A stretch of DNA of 64,000 nt from Hymenobacter psoromatis (GTDB lineage Bacteria; Bacteroidota; Bacteroidia; Cytophagales; Hymenobacteraceae). The stretch is taken from positions 2,728,001 through 2,792,000 of the forward strand of contig NZ_JAIFAG010000001.1 in assembly GCF_020012125.1 (NCBI RefSeq). Reading direction: 5' to 3'. The notes beneath the pieces were generated by a model. That model was not told where the DNA came from. It searched no databases and saw only the letters and a program-made list of their open reading frames with translations. The position numbers were made by a program, and so were the translations under genes. Below are positions 60,157-64,000 of the stretch, one piece after another (position 1 is the stretch's first letter; each line of letters starts with the position of its first letter).

Positions 60157-61095
60157 TTAGCGGGCCACCGGCACGGGGTCGCCGGCAAACGCCGGGGCGT
60201 AGTCGCGGGCGAAATCGGCGAAATTCCGGGGTGCCCAGCCGGTGGCCTCCTGCACGCCGGTGGCCACGGTGGCGGCCTCGCCGCGGTGGTAGTGGGCGTA
60301 GTCCTCGATGAGCCCCTCGGCCTGCCAGGCGGGCAGGTGCATACCCCGCAGCGCCGCGCACATCTCGTCCGGCGACACGTCGATGAACGCGACGGGGTGG
60401 CCCAGGGCGGTGCTGAGCTGCGCGGCCATCTCGGCGTGGGTCAGGGCGGCAGGGCCGGTCAGGTCGTAGGTTTTGCGCGCGTGGCCGGGCTGGGTGAGCG
60501 CGGCCGCGGCCGCGGCGGCAATGTCGCGCACATCCACGACGCTGATTTTTGCGTCGCCGATGGGGGCAAAGAACTTGCCTTGCTGCGCGATAGCATCCCG
60601 AAAGCTCAGCAGGCCCTGCATGAACAGGTTGGGCCGCAGAAACGTGTAGGCCAGGCCGGTGGCCCGGATGGCGGCCTCCACCGCGGCGTGGTAGCGCAGG
60701 AAGCGCACCGGCGAACCCGGCGTGGCCGCCCACTGCGACTGCTTGACGAGGTGCCGCACCCCGGCCTGCTGCGCCAGCTGCACGAAGCGCAGCTGCTGCG
60801 CCTCGGCCTGTTCGGAAGAGTTGGTGAGCAGAAACGCCCGCTCCATGCCCGCCAGGGCGGCCATCACAGTTTCGGGCTGGTCGAAGTCGCCGACGGCCAG
60901 CGTGGCCCCTGGCAGCGCGGCCAGGGCCTGGGTCGCCGGCTCGTGCCGGTGGCGGACCATCGCGCGAAACGGCACGCCCTGGGCGGCCAGCAGCTTGGTC
61001 AGCTCGGTGCCGATGCTGCCCGTGGCCCCGGTGATGAGAATGGCGGGCGTAGCGTCGGGGGCCGAATCGGAGGTTGAAGCAGGAGGATAGTTCAT
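60157..61095 (-). CDS. NmrA-type NAD(P)-binding protein (SDR family)
   Basis: A 312-residue protein of the NmrA/QOR2-type atypical SDR family. The Rossmann motif is AILITGATGSIGTELTKLLA (about residues 18-37), followed by VGDFDQPETVMAALAG, LVKQSQWAATPGSPVRFLRY, YTFLRPNLFMQGLLSF and ISVVDVRDIAAAAAA. These proteins either reduce quinones or sense NAD(P) state. The start MNYPP (61095) is an ATG; a TTG two codons upstream is less likely. The SRPBCC gene follows. Confidence 0.88.
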   Translation of the reverse strand: MNYPPASTSDSAPDATPAILITGATGSIGTELTKLLAAQGVPFRAMVRHRHEPATQALAALPGATLAVGDFDQPETVMAALAGMERAFLLTNSSEQAEAQQLRFVQLAQQAGVRHLVKQSQWAATPGSPVRFLRYHAAVEAAIRATGLAYTFLRPNLFMQGLLSFRDAIAQQGKFFAPIGDAKISVVDVRDIAAAAAAALTQPGHARKTYDLTGPAALTHAEMAAQLSTALGHPVAFIDVSPDEMCAALRGMHLPAWQAEGLIEDYAHYHRGEAATVATGVQEATGWAPRNFADFARDYAPAFAGDPVPVAR

Positions 61096-61227
61096 GAGCA
61101 AAAGAAGCTGAAAGCGGGTTTTTTAAAGCCAGAATACCTTTAGAGCGGTTTTCAAGCCGTTGTTCACTTGCTACTTAACTACCCTTATTTTCCGAAAGGG
61201 AAAAGAGGTATTTACTAGGAAAAATGA

Positions 61228-61272
61228 ACGAGAGGCCGGCACCGCCCGGCAAGGGCGGTGCCGGCCTCTCGT
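61228..61272 (-). terminator. Perfect 20-bp-stem terminator
   Basis: Arms 61228-61247 and 61253-61272 (ACGAGAGGCCGGCACCGCCC) with a 5-base loop. It lies after the broken amidohydrolase gene and upstream of the NmrA-type gene, so it insulates the two. The minus-strand end is followed by TTCATTTTTCC. Confidence 0.75.
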
Positions 61273-61288
61273 CTGCCAAGCGGGCCGC

Positions 61289-62417
61289 CTAGGCCACCGG
61301 GGCGAGGGCTGCTTTTTTCACGCCCGGCCCCTTCGCGGCCGGGGCCGCTTCCAGGCCCAGGCGGAACACGCGGTTGCTGGTCTGCCAGAACACGAGGTCG
61401 CGGTCGGCTGGCTTAGGCAGCACGTCTTCCACCACCTGGACGTGCTCCTTGATGCCGTAGGGCACCGCTCCGTAATCGGAGCCGAATACCACGCGGTCCA
61501 CGCCGCACATTTCCACCGCGGCGCGTACGCCAATGGCGCTGAAGCCCATGCAATCCACCAGGATGTTGGTCTTGAGGTAGTCGGACGGCGGCCGCTTGTT
61601 GGTGTAGGGCTTGCCGGCCGGCGGGTTTTGGACCCCGTTGTAGTTGAGGTGCCAGGTGAAGTCGAGGCGGCCCAGCACGGACGTCAGCTCACCGCCCATG
61701 TGCACGACCAGCACCTGCAGCTTGGGGTGGCGGTCGAAGACGCCGGAGCCAATCATGCGGGCCGCGTTGACGGTCGAGTCGAAGGGCCGGCCCACCGCCT
61801 CGTTGAGGCGGTACTGCATGAGGGCCTCGTGCCCGAGCGACAGCATGGGGGGGTGGATGTGGACCACCAGGTCGTTCGCGGCCGCGAACTCCCACAGCCA
61901 TTCCGCCTTGGGGCTGTCGAGGAACGCGCGCTGCGCGCCGTCGCCTGGAGGCCACGGCAATGGCCTTGGCCCCGCCCTGGCGAATCATGTCCTCTACGAC
62001 GGGCCGGCAACCCTCTTCGAGCGCGTGGGCGTTGGCCATCAGCGCGAACTCGCCGGGGTAAGCGTCCCGGATTTCCAGGTATTCGTCGTTCAGGAACTTG
62101 AGCGCCTCGTTCGTGCTGACTTTCAGCAAATCCTGCGCAATCCAGGCCACTTCGCCGCCGTTGCTGGCCACGCTGAGGGTGACGCCCTCCGCCCGCTGCT
62201 TGGTCATGGCGTAGGCCAGGTCGTAAAACTCCCGGTAGCCGATTAAGTCCAGGGCATTGGTCTGCGGAAAGGGTTGTTTCGGGTCGTAGAAGCCGCTCGC
62301 CGCCATCTTGGCGGCGAGCTTGGGGCCGATGGGGTGCCGGTGGGTGTCGACGATGGCCCGGTATTTCGCGCCGTTGGGCGGTATCGGCGAGTGGGCGGGG
62401 GCTTTTGCGTGGCTCAT
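61289..62417 (-). pseudogene. Amidohydrolase-family protein with one frameshift
   Basis: Two overlapping frames make one protein of about 375 residues. First half (from 62417): DTHRHPIGPKLAAKMAASG, YREFYDLAYAMTKQRAEGVT, FALMANAHALEEGCRPVVED. Second half: LDSPKAEWLWEFAAANDLVV, HIHPPMLSLGHEALMQYRLN, VLVVHMGGELTSVLGRLDFT, DRVVFGSDYGAVPYGI. The metal-ligand pattern of the amidohydrolase (aminocarboxymuconate-decarboxylase-like) family is DTHRH, HIHPP, VVHMGG and GSDYG. The shift is near 61945-61955 at GTGGCCTCCAGGCGAC, where one base has been gained or two lost. Reaction unknown. It could be a sequencing error. Confidence 0.7.
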
Positions 62418-62689
62418 GAGAAAAGGGATTAGGGGTGAACGGGATGAGAAAAATTCAAAACTCTAGGCGGCGCTGGCGAGCAGTTTGGGGCTGTTTGGTT
62501 CAACTTTCCCGGCTTGGCTTGCGGATTATGGGCCAATATTCTAACTTAAATTAGGCCCCCCGGGAGGTCGTTGGCAGTGCGTGGCGCGAGGGCCAAAATC
62601 ACTAGCAAAGAACCGAGTGGTAGGCAGCAAACGGCATGCGCAACGTCAGGCCCCGGCATGACTTTCGACAAGGTTTTAGCCTGGTCCGC

Positions 62690-63144
62690 CCCAGGGCCTT
62701 GAACAGGGTTTCCAGGCGCTCATCGCCCAGGCAGAGGCCGTGGCAGTTGGTTTACAGCACCACGCCGTCGGCCTTCAGCACGTCGAAGGCGTAGCGCAGC
62801 TCCGCCAGGGCCCCGTCCAGGTCGGGCAGGGGCAGCGAGGCCAACAGCCCGAAGCGGCCGGGGTGCGCCTGCACCAGCTCGCGGCCCGGCTCGTTCACGC
62901 GCTGGGCCAGCGGGCGGGCGGCGTGGTCGTCGCCGAAATGCACCCCCGGCGACGAGCTGGACAGCATCGCCGTCTCGCTGCCCAGCTGGTCCATTAGGGC
63001 CAGGGCCGCGGCCGGGTTCCACGCCGGAATGGCGGGCATCCCGTCGGGCTGGGCGTGGCCGGCGGCCAGCAGCGCTTCGCGGTACGCGGGGGTGATGTAG
63101 TGGGCGTGGACATCGATGCACTAGGTGGGGAGCGAGGGTTGCAT
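62690..63144 (-). pseudogene. Truncated amidohydrolase remnant with two in-frame stops
   Basis: From the ATG at 63142-63144 the frame reads MQPSLPT, TAG (63121-63123), CIDVHAHYITPAYREALLAA, then MDQLGSETAMLSSSSPGVHF, ERGRELVQAHPGRFG-like EPGRELVQAHPGRFGLLASL, and AFDVLKADGVVL, TAA (62752-62754), TNCHGLCLGDERLETLFKAL. It ends near 62690, so more than half of a normal protein is missing. The family is the same kind of amidohydrolase as its neighbour. DVHAHY is the metal-binding start. Confidence 0.65.
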
Positions 63145-63525
63145 GGTCCAAAACTACCGGCCCCCTGCGCCCTTGGCATGACGAAATGGGGCCGGTAGCG
63201 TGATTTTCGTCAACCTCTGAGTGAGGGGCTGGCCCGCAGCGCAGGACAAGCAATACCGCTTGCCTGCCGCGCAAGGGGTCAGGCAAAGTGAGGCAATACC
63301 GGTATTGACCGACTCAGACGCTTAGCGTGCCTGTGCTCCGGTCAGCACGACTATTCAAATTCAGTTACGAGCCTAACGTGCAAACCTTTGCCCATTTAAC
63401 AGAAGCGGAAAACGCCCACCGCACCCCGGCCGGCCCCTACCCCCTAACCACGCCCCAGCTAAGGAGGGGCGCTAATACGTACCAGGACTTTCGGCCAGCC
63501 CCACTGACTACGCTGTGAACCTGCC
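63145..63525. other. Intergenic region, no gene supported
   Basis: A 381-bp gap between the divergent amidohydrolase remnant and the metallo-beta-lactamase-fold gene. A 63-codon frame at 63327-63518 exists, but lacks family resemblance. No hairpin or promoter stands out. Confidence 0.5.
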
Positions 63526-64000
63526 ATGCCCCAACTTCCTCCAACGGCCGCGCCCGCTTACCGACGCTTTACCCTGAACGACTGGCAGGTACTGGCCCTC
63601 TCTGACGGCACCACCACCGCCGACCTGGACCAGGTGCTGCTCGACCACACCGTGCAGCAGGTAGCCCCCCTGCTGGAGGAAGCGGGCCTGGGCAACCCGG
63701 TCACCATTTCCATCAACGCCTACCTGCTTGACGATGGCCAGCGGTGCCTGTTGCTCGACACCGGGGCCGGCGACTTGATGGGCGCGCCGGCCGGCCACCT
63801 GCTGGCCAGCCTCGCCCAGGCCAGCTACCAGCCCGACCAAATTGATGCGGTGCTGCTCACCCACATCCACGGCGACCACTCGGGGGGCCTGCTGGCCGGC
63901 GAGGCACTGGCCTTTCCCCGCGCCCAAGTATATGTGAATGAGCTGGATGCGACCTATTGGCTGCGTGAGGCCAATCAGCCGCTGGCCCCCGCCGCCCGCC
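63526..64000 (+). CDS. Metallo-beta-lactamase-fold hydrolase, N-terminal part
   Basis: The first 158 codons of a gene that runs off the right edge. It begins MPQLPPTAAPAYRRFTLNDW. Family features are ISINAYLLDDGQRCLLLDTG and the metal site VLLTHIHGDHSGGLLAGEAL (HxHxDH near residue 112), then AQVYVNELDATYW. The arrangement suits N-acyl-homoserine-lactonase-like or similar hydrolases. No signal peptide is obvious. Divergent from the amidohydrolase remnant. Confidence 0.88.
   Translation, partial: MPQLPPTAAPAYRRFTLNDWQVLALSDGTTTADLDQVLLDHTVQQVAPLLEEAGLGNPVTISINAYLLDDGQRCLLLDTGAGDLMGAPAGHLLASLAQASYQPDQIDAVLLTHIHGDHSGGLLAGEALAFPRAQVYVNELDATYWLREANQPLAPAAR

Noticed and set aside
63327..63518. Small open frame of 63 codons
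   Set aside because: No ribosome site, no family likeness, and Pro/Thr/Arg-rich composition typical of chance frames in GC-rich DNA.

Overview
The window looks like chromosome from a GC-rich member of the Bacteroidota, most likely Hymenobacter or a close relative. The evidence is lineage-typical gene content: a PorU2/PorV2 type IX secretion pair, two proteins with C-terminal type IX sorting domains, a SusC-like/OMP_b-brl_3 TonB-dependent receptor, DUF4468 and DUF4142 proteins and a PadR-PspC pair. A tRNA promoter also has the Bacteroidota form TTTG-N19-TAnnTTTG. Genus is an inference; no 16S rRNA is present.

Layout. 1-8.5 kb is housekeeping: a thioesterase fragment, MltG, a Sua5/YrdC threonylcarbamoyl-AMP synthase, a lipid A-type acyltransferase with an overlapping secreted protein, a WbqC-like protein, ClpC and a DUF4142 lipoprotein. 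8.6-26.6 kb is cell-envelope and secreted functions: a TonB receptor, a frameshifted lipoprotein, a membrane-linked AraC regulator, a 3'-5' exonuclease, a sorting-domain protein, a large M28 membrane peptidase, a DUF4468 protein, a Zn alcohol dehydrogenase, two DUF1990-type proteins, endonuclease V and a secreted M43 metalloprotease. 26.6-33 kb is porV2-porU2, which could process the sorting-domain proteins encoded nearby. 33-40 kb has PadR-PspC, an eIF1/SUI1-like factor, DUF3050, a lipid kinase and GAPDH.

40.1-44.4 kb is a decayed integrated element. It starts at the 3' end of a tRNA-Glu gene (exact 14-bp core at 40179-40192) and ends at a second copy of that core (44366-44379). Between them lie gene fragments, three small secreted proteins with a repeated leader, a tyrosine-integrase pseudogene with eight in-frame stops and a DUF4468 gene. 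A terminator-like hairpin follows the far core and may be the original tRNA terminator pushed 4.2 kb away.

44.8-47.4 kb is an mlaE-mlaF-mlaD lipid-transport operon. 47.6-51.5 kb is a tandem BON-domain protein followed by a broken cydA and a nitroreductase split by an in-frame amber codon. 51.7-57.2 kb is signalling: a receiver-Crp fusion regulator with its PAS histidine kinase, a thioredoxin-fold protein, a BLUF blue-light sensor and a second PAS kinase. 57.3-64 kb has triosephosphate isomerase, an alpha/beta hydrolase, an SRPBCC and an NmrA-type protein, two broken amidohydrolases and the start of a metallo-beta-lactamase-fold hydrolase.

Two patterns cross the window. Many gene ends carry long, near-perfect, mostly unique inverted repeats with arms of 20-43 bp. 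The heptamer GGGGTAG/CTACCCC is very common on both strands and, in clpC, occurs where it forces codons unusual for this genome. A third pattern is a set of genes disabled by in-frame TAG/TAA or by a lost ligand residue, with the reading frame largely kept.
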